Below, in pieces: positions 8,621-20,290 of a stretch of DNA of 64,000 nt. Source of the DNA: Chinchilla lanigera (Eukaryota; Chordata; Mammalia; Rodentia; Chinchillidae). Each line of letters starts with the position of its first letter. The stretch's first letter is position 1. The stretch spans positions 11,372,997 to 11,436,996 of the forward strand of contig NW_004955417.1 in the NCBI RefSeq assembly GCF_000276665.1, written 5' to 3'. The notes below the pieces were generated by a model. That model searched no databases. It saw nothing but the letters and a program-made list of their open reading frames with translations, and was not told the DNA's origin. Made by a program: the position numbers and the translations under genes.

Positions 8621-10684
8621 GGAGCCGTTTGTCGTGGGGCAGTGGGCACTGTGGGGCCGAAGATCAGCCCACCCCTTTGGCGATCTTTTGAACGAACAGC
8701 TCCCAGGACTCTCTGTTCACCTATTAGAAATTAAAATACTGTTTCCTGTCGGCTTAAATTTACTATGCATGGTAAAACGGCCCCACTGTGCCATTAAAAA
8801 CACTACTTTGAAAAAGTGTGACGTGTGGTACAAATATAACCTACAGTATTGTCAATAATGATATTGGTATGAATACTCTCCATAATCTAGCTTGTGCTTG
8901 GAGTAGTACTTCTAAAGAGAGACTAAGGAAGAGCTCTGGGTCATATTAGGGTTTGATCCAGATGTTTATTACCAGTTTCATTTATTTGGTTTGTTGTTTG
9001 TTCAAAATAGCGTTAATGTCCCGGAAGAGCAGCATATAGTGCGTGCTAGAGCTAATGGAACCTACTTACTGGAACCTGCCTTTAACTTTTGATGAATTTG
9101 GTGAGCCAATTATTAAATGCAACTATTATTAAACTTATTTTTTAGCACTTCCAAATGTAAACTTTATAAAGTATACAAACAGGTAAGCTTGTGGGGAAGC
9201 TGACCAAGATACATAAATCAGAAGATCCAAGTATCCATCTAAATTTTCTGTACTTTTTTTTTTGGTGACTATTAAGGTTATTTAATGGACAACTTTTCTT
9301 ATGTTCTTTTGGTAGTCCATTATACAGATAATTCATTATAGAAATTGAGAATTAAATTACATTAAAACTAAGGTAAAACTAAAAAAGTTGCCACAGTCTA
9401 ATTATTTCACTCCATTTGACTATTACGCTGTTGCGATTATTTACATCTGTTGTATCTGAAATTCTATACAGCAGGTTGCTGCTGTGTACCTTCCCTTACC
9501 TTCATTTGGTGATGTTGCTTGGGCAGCTTGGTATTTATGCCAGTGAAACTGTACATGCCACAGAGCATGGCTTTTAACCCTTAAGAGCTGGTTATCATTT
9601 ATTAGCACACCACTAATGTTATATTGAATGAATTTTGAATTTTCTCAGGAATGCAACAATTCCCTTTCCTGTGGGGTTGCTCTGGTTATGCCCCCTGCAC
9701 CTTTGTTTTAGCTATTAGAATCCTTTTTTATCCATTCATCAATTAAAAAAATATTTTTCCAAATGGCCTTGTCATGTTATTGTACCTGGCCCTGGCTTCC
9801 AGCAGAAAACCAGGAAAAAGCCTCCTGAAAAGCTGTGCTTGCAGCTGGATTCCTGGCAAGTAATACATTGTTGCTGTCCCATTTGACAGGCTTACACTGC
9901 TGATTTGATTTTTCTTTAGAAAAATGAAATCTGAGGTGACAAGTACTGGTACTTTCAGAGAACCTCTTAGCAGTAAATTTGCAACGAGCATCTGTGGAAA
10001 AATAGAAGAGGAAATGTTTCTGGTTTTATGTGTTTTGTTTGTGTGAATATTAGAAAAAAGTTTGAGCTTGTTCTCCCTTTCCTCCATTTTAATAAAAGAC
10101 CATGTGTAGATCATCCAGTTTGGTATTTTGAGAATTTTATTTATGGCTTTTTCAGCTCTGCAGTGAATCTCCTGACCGTAGTCATGTTCTCTTTTTGACT
10201 TGCCTCAGAGAAAAAACTCAAGTTCGCTGTCCACAAGGAGAAATGCCACATATCGCATGATTGTGATGCGGATGTGTACAGCTGTGTGATAAACTCTAAA
10301 ATGATTGACATATTATTAAAATCTCCAAATGTCAGGAGTGATAGCAGGGAGCTCTTCAATGGACTCCAAACTATGGAGGTGGATTTTCAAGATGAATCTA
10401 GACATGGCTTTCCAAGATTCAACTACATCCATGCAAATCATATTAGAAGATAATTTTAAAAAATTCATGTGATACATTCCTTAGAGTGAAAGTCTTCTTT
10501 CTTTGTATTTGTTAATGTGTTTACACAATTTGTGAATCCTTGTCCCTTAAGTCCTTCCCAGTCTTAGGAAGCATGCTAAACATCAGATGTTTCAGAAAAG
10601 AAAACAGCTGAGTACCTTCAGATACAACTATTAATATGTACAAGAAGCATGCTGTTATTATAGTACAGTACTTAGTATTCCAAG
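8621..10684. other. Unique sequence, no gene seen
   Basis: AT-rich sequence with no recognised repeat, exon or RNA. Minus-strand frames such as 9743-10114 show no family resemblance and no coding signature. Confidence 0.6.
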
Positions 10685-10685
10685 C

Positions 10686-11030
10686 ATTATGGTTTATATC
10701 TAAATGTTCCCCCAAAGCCTCATGCATTCATAGGCAGGGCTTTGGAGAAGTGATTGGGTCATGGGGGTGTGGCTAGTCCACTGATCCAACCAGTTGGTGG
10801 AAGTGGCTCACTGGGGGAATGGTTTAGAAGGGTTTATCTCCTTTCCTCCTCCCTTGATCTCTGCTTCCTGACTGCAAGACCATGAGCTGCTTCTCCTCTG
10901 CCAGTCACCTCTGCCATGCCACCCTGCCTTGGAGCCAGCCATCTGTACAAACTGTGAGTCATAATACCTTTTCTCCTTAGAGTTGTGGGTGTTGAACATT
11001 GTATCTCTGATGAGAGAGGAAGATATTAAA
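10686..11030 (+). mobile_element. Solo LTR, ERVL-MaLR type
   Basis: Contains the shared blocks of the MaLR-like LTRs in this window: 'gtcccccaaagcctcatg'-type start, 'attgggtcatgggggtgtgg', 'tgccttggagccagcc', and a 3' part after 'actgtgagtcataatacctt'. Diverged; ends not exact. Confidence 0.65.
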
Positions 11031-12764
11031 GAAGTATTTTACAGAAAAGGTGTCCAAATCAGGAAACTGAAGTCCAGTGTGCTTTTCCAAGCACTGAAAA
11101 ATGCTCTGAACCTGCTTTTTAATAAATGAAGTAGAGGTGGTGTAACAGCTGGTACTGTTGTCCCCTGTAGCTCCAGGACAACCCCTTCAGTTACTGGGTA
11201 TTTTATAATCCTCCTGGCTATTCACATAAAGAACAGCAAGGCCTCTTTGAATTCCCATGCCCTTATGTTTAATTTTCCCTGCCCTGCTGTTCTCCCCACA
11301 CATCACAGGCCTGCTAAGCTAATACTCGTGGCTGGACAGTGACATCGGTGTGAGGGAGGCATCCTCCTGGAACAGTCTCAAGCCTAGCACCTGATGCGGT
11401 GGAGGAAATGGAATAGCTCTGCAGCAGCTCCAGCTCTTCTAAGCGGTCTCTGAGTTAGGCCTCAATGTCATGTAGGTAAATTCAGTCCAGAACACGTAGA
11501 ATCTTTATTGGAATTTGTACATTCATCTCTCACAGCTGTGGAGAGTTTAGACTAATCAACTCTCACTGGGATACTATCATCTTGGTAATTTGAAAAAGGA
11601 TCAGGAGCCTGCAGGCTTGGAACATATTGAGAAAACGCTGGCTCTGAAATACATCATCACATGTGGGGGACACCACTTGCTGTATCATCGCAAAGAGCTT
11701 AAAAATGCTGAAATCAAGTATTTCTCTGGCATGATTTCAAATGGTTTGAGAAATCTGAGAACTTTTTTTTTTCTACTGCAAAACAGATTCTTTCCTCTTC
11801 CATCAACCTCGTTGCTGTCAATGTGTCCAATGTTAGGTGCCAGAAATGAGCCCAGCCTCTAATGATAAGAATGCCAAGGTTAACACGTCCACCGGGGGTT
11901 CTCTCAAGAATCTGTTAGTGTATTTTGATCCAGAGACACGTTCTGAAGGTGTACGCCCCCTTAGGCTTTCTAGTCTCAGTACATTTCTCTTCGGCAGCTG
12001 GGATAAAACCTGTCACATTTTACCAGATCTTCTCATGCTTTGGGGCTCCTCAGACACCATTTTTCATTGATCCTGTGCACCCATATGGCAGGGCTTGATG
12101 CAAAGTTGGTATTTGGGAAGCAGCTTCTGACGGCACAGAGGCCCGGTGAACTATAGCCATTTGTTCAGAAGGCCAGGATTCACAGATGTGCTGTAAGAGT
12201 GCAATATAATTTTTGACTCCACCCAAATGGATATTTTATCACCATCTGCATAGCAACCAGCAAACAGATCAGTCTGTGGAGGTAAGCGCTGATGTATGGG
12301 CCTCAAACCATCAACCCTCTGAGGAGTCAGCAGGCTTTTTTAGTTCTATGGTTTTTTGAACATGGCCCTCTCTTCCTCTGTGTCTCATATCTTTTTTTTT
12401 GCTTTTTAACCTTTAGAAAATTAAACCTGATTCAAGAAAAAGAAAGGATGGGCTGGGGGAAATATGAGGGTGTTTCAGCTGGGCATAATAATGTCAGGAA
12501 GGTGGGGGCCAAATTGGTGGTTGCAATTGACGAATCTCACAGGCCTGGGCTTAGCTTTGGTGCCTGTTGGGCTTCCATCTCCCCCAACTGGCCATTTACC
12601 CTCAAGGAGGAACTCAGAATTCTAAGCAGAGCCATTTGCCCTATTCCTAAGCCAACATACCACATCCCAGTGCACTTTTAGGACTTTAATAAAGGTACCT
12701 GTTGTCATCTACCTTATAGTGAACTGCCCAAGGAATGTTTGGGGGCCAGGAAGGACCTCAGTAA
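11031..12764. other. Unique sequence, no gene seen
   Basis: No exon, RNA or repeat recognised. The open frame at 12292-12681 (129 codons) has no recognisable domain and I treat it as chance. Confidence 0.55.
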
Positions 12765-12830
12765 TTTGTGTAAAACTCTTTCATTTTATAAATGAGGCAA
12801 TTAAGGCCAGAGAGATGAAATCCTTTAGAA
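12765..12830 (-). repeat. MIR fragment
   Basis: 'cattttataaatgaggcaat' and 'ccagagagatgaaat' match the antisense MIR core. Confidence 0.4.
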
Positions 12831-12888
12831 ATTCTTTAATTCTTTGGAGAGTTTCATTGTACCATTCATTGTGTTACCTAATTTCATT

Positions 12889-13783
12889 TGTAGTGGATTG
12901 ATAACTGGTGGTCAACTTATAACCCCCAGCTGAACTGAGTGAGTGGTGCTGGGTGTGGGAGGCCCACCTGAGGACTGTTGCCAGCAGCATAAGAGGCAGA
13001 CCTGGAGAAGAAGAAGCAGGGCTGTTGGGAGCCGAGAGAAGCTGTTGCGAGCTGAGAGAGACCGTGGGGAGCTGGCTTCCTGATGAACTTGGCTGCTTTC
13101 ATCCTCCGAGGAGCTCGGGACCTCGCTGGCACTGAGAATGGCTTCAGTTCACTTTGGGGAGCTCTGGTCCTCACTTTGAGCATAGCTTCCTGGTTCCGGA
13201 GGGGAAGATGGTGCATTGCCAGCCTCCTGGAAAAGCTTGCTGCGTTGGCTTACCTGACGGGAACTCGGCCATCCTGGTCATCGGAGGAGCTTGTGACCTC
13301 ACTGTTGCCAACGATGGCTGTGGTACCTTTTGGGGGAGCCCTGGTTCTTCTGAGCATCACTTCCTGGCCCCAGTGCAGATCCCTCAGCCTGCTAGCACAG
13401 ATCCTTCTTCCTGCTGGCATAGACTTTGTAGATTCCACCACTGACCTTTGGGCCTTTCCAGCAGATCCGTGAAACAGGCCTGCATGGGACGTTGTCATGG
13501 GTTCTGGGCCTCCAGTTGGATTCATGGGAGGCATTATTATGAGCTCTAGGTATTTACCTCAACTCATGTAGGACATTGTTGTGGGATCCAGGCCCTCAGC
13601 TGGATTCCTTGGTCTTAGTGTGTGGACAGATTTCCTGCACTCTTTTGTATACTGTTCTTTGGGTGACTTATAAATAATCATATAAAGTATGTGTCCTGTA
13701 TTATGTTGTTCCCCTTGCAAAATAAGCCGCCCCAAACCAACACATCATTATTCTAGTTATTCTGGCTAATACTGTTTCTAGCA
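12889..13783 (+). mobile_element. Candidate long solo LTR with internal duplications
   Basis: Block of higher GC than its surroundings. It can be read as TG (12889) to CA (13783) with near 5-bp flanks tcatt/tcttt. Inside are two imperfect direct duplications: 13109-13197 with 13283-13370, and 13487-13523 with 13571-13608. The 3' part has AATAAT/AATAAG near 13672-13725 and a 'ttctggctaatac' end-like motif. Family unknown. The open frame at 13083-13472 spans the first duplication and is not a recognised protein. Confidence 0.4.
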
Positions 13784-14424
13784 TCTTTAAGATTGATCAT
13801 GTAAGATTTACCATGTAAATTTAATGCTAGATTGCCATATTTTGGAATCTTTTCAGGCTGGGATTAACATATTAGCAAAAAGATCTCCTCTCAACTTCAA
13901 CTCTAATGGCCTGTGCTACTCTGATATACCCATAGCTCTGTAGATTAATGACTACATCTAGAGCTTATGTATGTGGACACAGCTTCTGAAAGACAAGGAT
14001 CATAAATGATGCTGTGAATGAAGGGAACTAGCATTCCAGAGCCATGGGACTGAATCCTCCCATAGCACCAACAGCATATTTTCTGGACTTTGGTTTCTTT
14101 GTCCTGAAACTCGTATCTTCTCTGACTACTTATGGCCAGGTTCTAGAAGACATTAGTCGTTTATATGCCCTGCCTGTCTGTGGCTACTGAACCATTTTCC
14201 CAGGGTTGGATGAATCCACCAGCTCCTGAGGCAACCCAGGACTTGCTCTTAGTCATCCTGGCTACATCTGGACCACCTAGGTCTGGTATCCAGCAAGCAA
14301 AAATGCCACGATGCTGTCTTTTCCATGAGCCCCTGTGTGATGGTTTCCATTCTGCCTTTAGATTGAACTCCATCTCTACTTGTGAGTTCTAACTTTCTCT
14401 GAACCCCAAACCCTTGTGCAGAGG
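13784..14424. other. Unique sequence, no gene seen
   Basis: No recognised repeat or exon. Confidence 0.5.
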
Positions 14425-14884
14425 TGTGGCAGTTTCCTAAGGCTGTCGTAAGAAATCACGACTGAAAATAACAGAAATTTATTCTCTCAGTCCTGGGGGC
14501 TAGAAGTCTGAAATCAAGGCATGGGCAGGGCCATACTCCCTCAGAAGGCTGTAAGGGAGAATCTGCTCCTTGCCTCTTCCAGCTTCTGGTGGCTGTTAGA
14601 AGTCCTTGGTGTCCCTGGGCTTGTAGACATATCATTCCATGCTCTGGCTTTGTCTCCATGTTGGCTTCTCCTCCGTGTATCTATTTTATGAGGATACAAG
14701 TGACTGCATTTAGGGCCTACCCAGATTACTCAGGAGAAGCTCTCCTTTTAAACTTAACTTAAATCTCATCCTTAATTTAATCTCATCTTCAAAGACTCTT
14801 TTTCCAAATAAGGTTATATTATAGGTTCCAAAGATTTGATATGTTTGTCCTTGAGAGGCTTTGGGGGGTATTTTTCAGCCTACG
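14425..14884 (-). mobile_element. MLT1 LTR (MaLR), antisense
   Basis: Follows the reverse of the MLT1C/D consensus as I know it: 'tttcctaaggctgtcgtaag', 'aacagaaatttattctctca', 'tcttccagcttctggtggct', 'ccaaataaggttatatta'. Old and diverged; flanking duplication not found. Confidence 0.75.
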
Positions 14885-15274
14885 GTAAGGGCCCTAAGAA
14901 ACTCTTAGCCTTTGATGACTTCTCTTCCTGGGCTTCTGTCTCTCTTGGTTCTGGCTAAGGCTATATTTCCATATGAATGAATCAGTCTGGAATCAAACTG
15001 TTACCCATTAAACTATGAATATCTCCACAGTTCACCCATTTTTATTGCGTTTCTTAGGCCTCGAGGTCCAGTCTCTTAGGTGTAAATCCCAAAGTAGGCC
15101 AGAGCCAAGCTTGCCTGTAAATACTGTGATGTAGTCTGATGGGTCATTTCACAAATGCAGGTCAGTTCTTTTAACTTGAGCTGTGCTAGGATGGCTCTAC
15201 CCTCCTCCCTTTCTGTCACTGAGGTCTCCACATGCTTCACAGCACTAATTGTGTTGGTTATTGTAGACTCATGA

Positions 15275-15420
15275 TCAAAACATACTTTTCTGAGTTCCTA
15301 TGCTGAGTTCTTTATAGAAGTTATTTTATTTCACCATCATAGCTAAAGAAATTGGGACAGAGAGGTAAAGTAATTTGCCCAGGGTCCTACACTCTGGGTT
15401 TTGCAATTAGGTCTAACTGA
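15275..15420 (-). repeat. MIR SINE fragment
   Basis: 'gacagagaggtaaagtaatt' followed by 'tgcccagggtcctacac' is the antisense MIR core. Confidence 0.65.
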
Positions 15421-15608
15421 AAAAGTCATGTTTGTTTTAACACAAGACACTATAATTCATGTGTTTTAAAAATTAGTTATCTTGTTATTATCTCTCCTCA
15501 TTAAAAAGAAAAAAGAAAACTGAGACAAGGGTAGGAATTAGCTTTGTTTGATTTTCTAATGACTTATGAGGACTTTGCAGGCAGATTTACTCAATCAGAC
15601 AACTTTTA

Positions 15609-15689
15609 TTTTTTGTAGTATCTGGGATCCGCTGAGTATTTGGGTATGCTAAGAAAGCACCATACCACTGAGCTACACCTCCAGCCTGC
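15609..15689 (-). repeat. ID-type SINE
   Basis: Antisense, diverged: 'aagcaccataccactgagct' and 'acacctccagcctg'. Confidence 0.7.
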
Positions 15690-16228
15690 AGACAGCTTAA
15701 TTCTTTAATTCGTATCTGAGAGACATCTTCCAAGTTCAGATATATGAGTGTGTATAAGTTTATAATACACTTGGAAGCTTGCATTGTAATTCCCAACTGC
15801 ATGCAGAATCCACGTGTACTCTCTTAACATTTGCAGTACCCGTCCGGTGTATACAGAAAACATGAGATGTAACAGTGAAGGAAAATGCCATTCAACGGGC
15901 AGGCAAAGTTTAAAAGTGCATATTCCAAGGAAGAGCTCTATGCTGAACTTACATACTGGACTCTCTCTGAAATCCAGACCTATATTCGTGCCCTCAGTAC
16001 TATTAAGACCAAGATTCTTAGACCTAAAAGCTATTTAAGTCACTTAGCTTTTCTATTGGTTTTAGTTCTAGCTCTTTTAGTATATTATGGATGAGACATT
16101 GGACCTTTTTGTATTTCAGTCTCCTAATCTGTAAATTGTGGCTAGTAAGTATTTGATCCGCTTACTGTACCTTAGATTTCTGTGGTATAATAATTGAAAG
16201 GAGATTTTTAAAGGATAGTTTTCTTAGA

Positions 16229-16312
16229 GGCTGGGGTGAAGCTCAGTGGTAGGGCATTTGTCTACCATGCCCACAGTTCTGGGTTCAGTCCCCAGCACTG
16301 GGAAAAACAAAA
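16229..16312 (+). repeat. ID-type SINE
   Basis: 'gctggggtgaagctcagtgg' to 'gttcagtccccagcact' with a short A-rich tail; older subfamily than the copies with perfect duplications. Confidence 0.8.
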
Positions 16313-16364
16313 GATAGCTTTCTTAATCTAAAGGAAACATGATTTAATGAAAAGCAGTACGGTA

Positions 16365-16545
16365 ATGGTTGTGATTACACAGCTTTAGGAGTCACATGGG
16401 GCTGGATTTCACCTCCACTTCTTCATTTAATAATAAATAGAGTGTGAGAGACACTTGAATGTATTGTTTATCTTTTCATCTGTTAAAAGTGAGGATAGTA
16501 GCTCAGTACTTATCTGGCAGGGATGTGTGGAGACTGAATGGGAAC
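16365..16545 (+). repeat. MIR SINE
   Basis: Sense MIR: 'atcttttcatctgttaaaag' and 'gaggatagtagctcagtact' correspond to the conserved core. Confidence 0.55.
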
Positions 16546-17146
16546 CTCAAACAGAAGCAAAAGAATTGTGAAGCTGCTTTGGAAGGGTCAAGTTAGCCTC
16601 TAAGAATGCATCTAGGAGGGAAAGACCATCCTTAACTGCCCAACAACCTTCCTGGACTTGGTTAATGTGTTTTCTTCAAAGTCAAGGTGCTTCTTTGTAG
16701 CAAACAGATCACTGGATCAAGTAGAGAAGTGTTAGTTTCATTACTTTCAAGGAGACCCACACGTGGTAGACTTGTTTGAGCCCTGGGGAAGGTGTAGGAC
16801 TGTACCTCATTTCAATAGCGAGGAAGTAAGTGGGTGAGTCAGAGGAAGCTTTGGGGATCCTTGCTGGGAGAGAGAACATGAGGATGACGTTCACTGTAGA
16901 TTAAGAGAAAACAGACACCCGTGGTACAAACTCAGAATCTCACTGATACTGAGTTCGAACTCTCATCCACTACCAGCATCTGAAATATCCTCTGATTTCC
17001 CCGCCCCTAGACAGTCTTCCTTCAATCACACCCCTGGCAATCCTCTTTCCAACTGCAACCCACAGTGCAAAATGCTATTTAGATCACAACATGGTATATG
17101 CACATATCTCTGCTATCCCTGCCTACCGGTCATCTATCAATGTACA

Positions 17147-17196
17147 TGTGTATGTATGTATGTATGTATGTATGTATCTCTCTCTATCTATCTCTC
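17147..17196 (+). repeat. Compound microsatellite
   Basis: (TATG)n followed by a short TCTA/TCTC stretch. Confidence 0.9.
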
Positions 17197-17214
17197 CAGA
17201 AGAGGAATTCCTGG

Positions 17215-17612
17215 TGTCTTGGTTACTTTTCTCTCATTCCTGAGACAAAATACCCAATGCCCAAAATGAAGGAAGGAAAGGTTTATTTAGCTCACAGTTT
17301 GTGGAGGTTTCAGTCCATACTTGGCTGGCTCCGAGGCAGAAGATAGCAAAGCAACAAGAGCAAAGTGGGGAATGGCAGCCAAACAGCAAACAGCCAGAGC
17401 AAAAGGGGGGAATCGCTGCAAGCAACCTCTTTCCCTCCCTTACATTGTAAACAGGCTACCCCCACCTAAGCAGCATGTAGCTCTCGCATAATTTCATGCC
17501 CTCCTCTTCCACAGGCTCAGGATGTATACAAAGTAAGCACCCTGGCTTCCTGCTGAGTCACTTAGCCAAACCTCTAGACTCCCCAAGTTGACACAATGTA
17601 TCAACCATACCA
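17215..17612 (-). mobile_element. Solo LTR, ERVL-MaLR type, with perfect target duplication
   Basis: 398 bp in antisense. Termini are TGTCTTGG and CCATACCA (TG..CA). Identical 5-bp flanks CCTGG lie at 17210-17214 and 17613-17617. Near its left end it carries the reverse of the LTR polyadenylation block ('gctaaataaacctttccttc' in sense) and matches the copy at 50090-50460. No internal region, so a recombined solo LTR. Confidence 0.85.
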
Positions 17613-17678
17613 CCTGGTTTATAAGGTAATTGGTTTTTTAAATTTCTGAGGACCTGACAGTCTCTAAAGTAACTATAC

Positions 17679-17822
17679 CATCCTGGCATTGTGGCTGAGG
17701 CAAGAGGATTACAGTGAGTTTGAGGCCAGATTGGGCTACATACTGAGTTCAAGGCCAGCCTGAACTACCTAATGAGACCATGTCTCAAAATCAAAGCAAA
17801 AAGCCAAAACAAATCGAGACAA
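17679..17822 (+). repeat. B1-type SINE
   Basis: 'gtttgaggccagattgggct' and 'aaggccagcctgaactacct'; duplicated core present, 5' end decayed. Confidence 0.8.
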
Positions 17823-17947
17823 AAAATCCAAAATAAAGCATTTCACATTTTCAACAACAGTATACAAGGGCTTGAATTTTTCTGTATCCTTCAGCAATGC
17901 TGGTGATTATTTATTTATTTTTTGGTTTATTTTAATATACTTATCCT

Positions 17948-18040
17948 GGGGGCCAGGGATATAGCTCGGTGGTGAAAACACCTGCCTGGCACGCACAAGG
18001 TCCTGAGTTCAATTCCCTGAGTACCAAAAAATATATACAT
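17948..18040 (+). repeat. ID-type SINE
   Basis: 'ggccagggatatagctcggt' to 'gagttcaattccctgagtac', with an ATATAC-rich tail. Confidence 0.88.
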
Positions 18041-18059
18041 ATATATCTATCCTTATGGT

Positions 18060-19130
18060 TCTGAGATGGTATCTTGTAGATTGTATTTCCTTAAAGATGC
18101 TGAGCATCTGTTTATATGTTTACTGGCTATTTGCATATCTACTTTGGAAAAATAGTTGTACAAGTTCTTTGTCCATTTTTTGATTGGGTTACCTTCTGGT
18201 TTCTAAAGTTTCTAATAAAAAATCTGATCATTTTTTGAGGATTACTCATATGTGATGTTACTTTTGCTGCTTTCAAGATTCTTTGTCTTTTGAAAGTTAG
18301 ATTGTATATGCCTTGGTGTGAGATCCTTTGACTTCATTTGACTTCAAGTTCATTGAGCTTCTTAGATGTTTATATTGATGTCTTTTATCAAATTTGGAAC
18401 ATTTTCAGCCATTATTTCTTTAAATATTCTTTCTACCTCTTTCTTTCTCTTCTTGTGGACTTCCATAATGCATATGTCTCATGTGTCCTTTTGGTTGTTA
18501 GTTTTTCTTCAATTTTTTTTCTTTCTGTTCTGCAAACGTCATCTATCTTCAAGGTTGCTGATTTTTTTCCTTACTTAAATATGCCTTTGAATCCCTCTAG
18601 TGATATTTTAATTCCAGTTATTGAACTTTTCAGCTCCACATTTTTTATTTCTTTTTAGCTTTTTCTCTCTATTAACATTTCCAATTTGTTTATACACCAT
18701 TTTGTTGATTTTTCTCCACATTATTTCTTTTGTTCTTTGAGTGTCTTTAAGATACTTATTTTAAAGCCCTTATCTAATACATATTCCATCAAGTGTTTTT
18801 CAGGGACAGTCTTTGTTGATTTATTTTGAATGTGCCATAATTTCCTCTTTCTTTGTACACCTCATGATTTTTATGTTGTTGAAAACTGGACATTGGAATC
18901 TAATGTGGTAACTCAGATTCTCTCCCTTCTCCACAGTTTACTGCTTTTTACAGATTGTTTCTGGTTGTTATATTCATTTGTGTGGTTGTGGCAGGCTTTC
19001 TCTGTGCCAATACTGATCCTGAGTTGTAAACTTAAAGTCTTCTCAGATCTTTTCTGAGCCTCCATCTTTCCCTGACATGTCACTTTTTAATTTTTTCTGT
19101 ATATGGTATTGTTCTGAATATCTTCATCCA
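18060..19130 (-). mobile_element. Old L1 (LINE) fragment
   Basis: The plus strand reads as the reverse of an old mammalian L1: 'cagccattatttctttaaat', 'gcctttgaatccctctagtg', 'gttgaaaactggacattgga'. No intact frame; the plus-strand ORFs here are repeat noise. Confidence 0.65.
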
Positions 19131-19571
19131 TAACATCTAGCTCCAAAGGGGAAAAAAAGAAAAATAAAGAGAGGAAAAAGGAAAGGGTGCCATCCCTTTA
19201 AATCCTGCAGAAGTCACTTGTGCCTGAGAGCAGTGGGGCCTGTGACACTGTGGGGAGGTGCAGCAGCAATGGCTTCCTGCCTCTTTGTCTGCCTCTCTGA
19301 TCAGAGTCAGAAACTAGCAGTCAGAGCACAGATTCCCAATGTTTGGAAAACCGTGTCCTTTTTGCCCACCCAGGCTCCAGCAAGCTGTGTGTATATCACT
19401 CCAGGAACACGTGCCTGCTGTGAGGCTGGGGCTGTGTGGGGAGGCAGCTACTGTTGTGCCAGCAGCTGAAACTGACCAAAATTATCCACACGTCACCATC
19501 CAGGCCTTCGGCTGGAAGTTGTTAGCCTTACAGATGCTAGAGTTTAAAATCCAATTCATTTATTGGTTGGT

Positions 19572-19705
19572 CTGCTATTTAACCTCTCTGTTCCTCTATC
19601 TCCTTGTCTGTAAAAATGAAGGCTAATGATAGTACCTCCACTATAAGACTATTATGAGGATTAAATGAGTTGCTATGTGCAAAACACTCAAATAGTCCCT
19701 GGTGA
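19572..19705 (+). repeat. MIR SINE
   Basis: 'tatttaacctctctgttcct' then 'tatgaggattaaatgagttg' follow the MIR consensus closely. Confidence 0.75.
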
Positions 19706-19759
19706 GAACCTACCAGTGAAACAAAATACGTACAGTATGACCAGTTTTTCTACCCTAGG

Positions 19760-20290
19760 TATATCTCTAACAGCTATGAGTACATATATTTTTAAAAAGA
19801 CAAATACTAGACTCTTCATTGTAGTAGGATTTGTATTATCCCCAAATTTGAAGCTACCTAAATGCCCATGAAATGTAGAAAGCATGAATTGCTTTTATAT
19901 TCACATAATAGAATATTAAACTATGAATGAATATAAACAAATTATACATGCAATATCATAGATGAAACTCACAAACATAAAGTGAAACAAAGTACAGAAG
20001 AGTAAATACTGTGCGATTTCATTTATCTAAGGTTCAAAATCAGGGCCAGAGATATAGCTCAGCAGAATAAGTGCTTGCCTGGCAAGTGCAAGGTCCTGAG
20101 TTCGATTCCCAGTACCAAAAAAAAAAAAAAAAAAAGAAAGGGCAAAACTAGAAACTAGGATAATGACTACTTAAGTTTGAAGAATGACTAGAAAGTAGCA
20201 TGAAAGATGTTTCTGGTGGGCAGTGGTATGCTTTAAATGTATTTTTTAACCATTAAATTTTTTAGTGTTATAAAGCCTAGCTTTCTCAGG
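19760..20290 (+). mobile_element. Old L1 3' fragment split by an ID SINE
   Basis: 'gaagctacctaaatgcccat' and 'gatgaaactcacaaacataa' match the sense L1 3' end. It resumes after the ID element at 20041-20140. Confidence 0.55.
20041..20140 (+). repeat. ID-type SINE
   Basis: 'ggccagagatatagctcagc' to 'gagttcgattcccagtacc' and a poly-A tail; nested in an L1 fragment. Confidence 0.9.

Noticed and set aside
8300..9100. First exon of a divergent lncRNA (CFAP418-AS1 in human)
   Set aside because: Expected by synteny, but no splice donor or start site can be singled out from sequence alone.
12292..12681. 129-codon frame
   Set aside because: No domain, no splice context, no family resemblance.
13083..13472. 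129-codon frame
   Set aside because: Lies in the candidate LTR and spans its internal duplication; no known domain.
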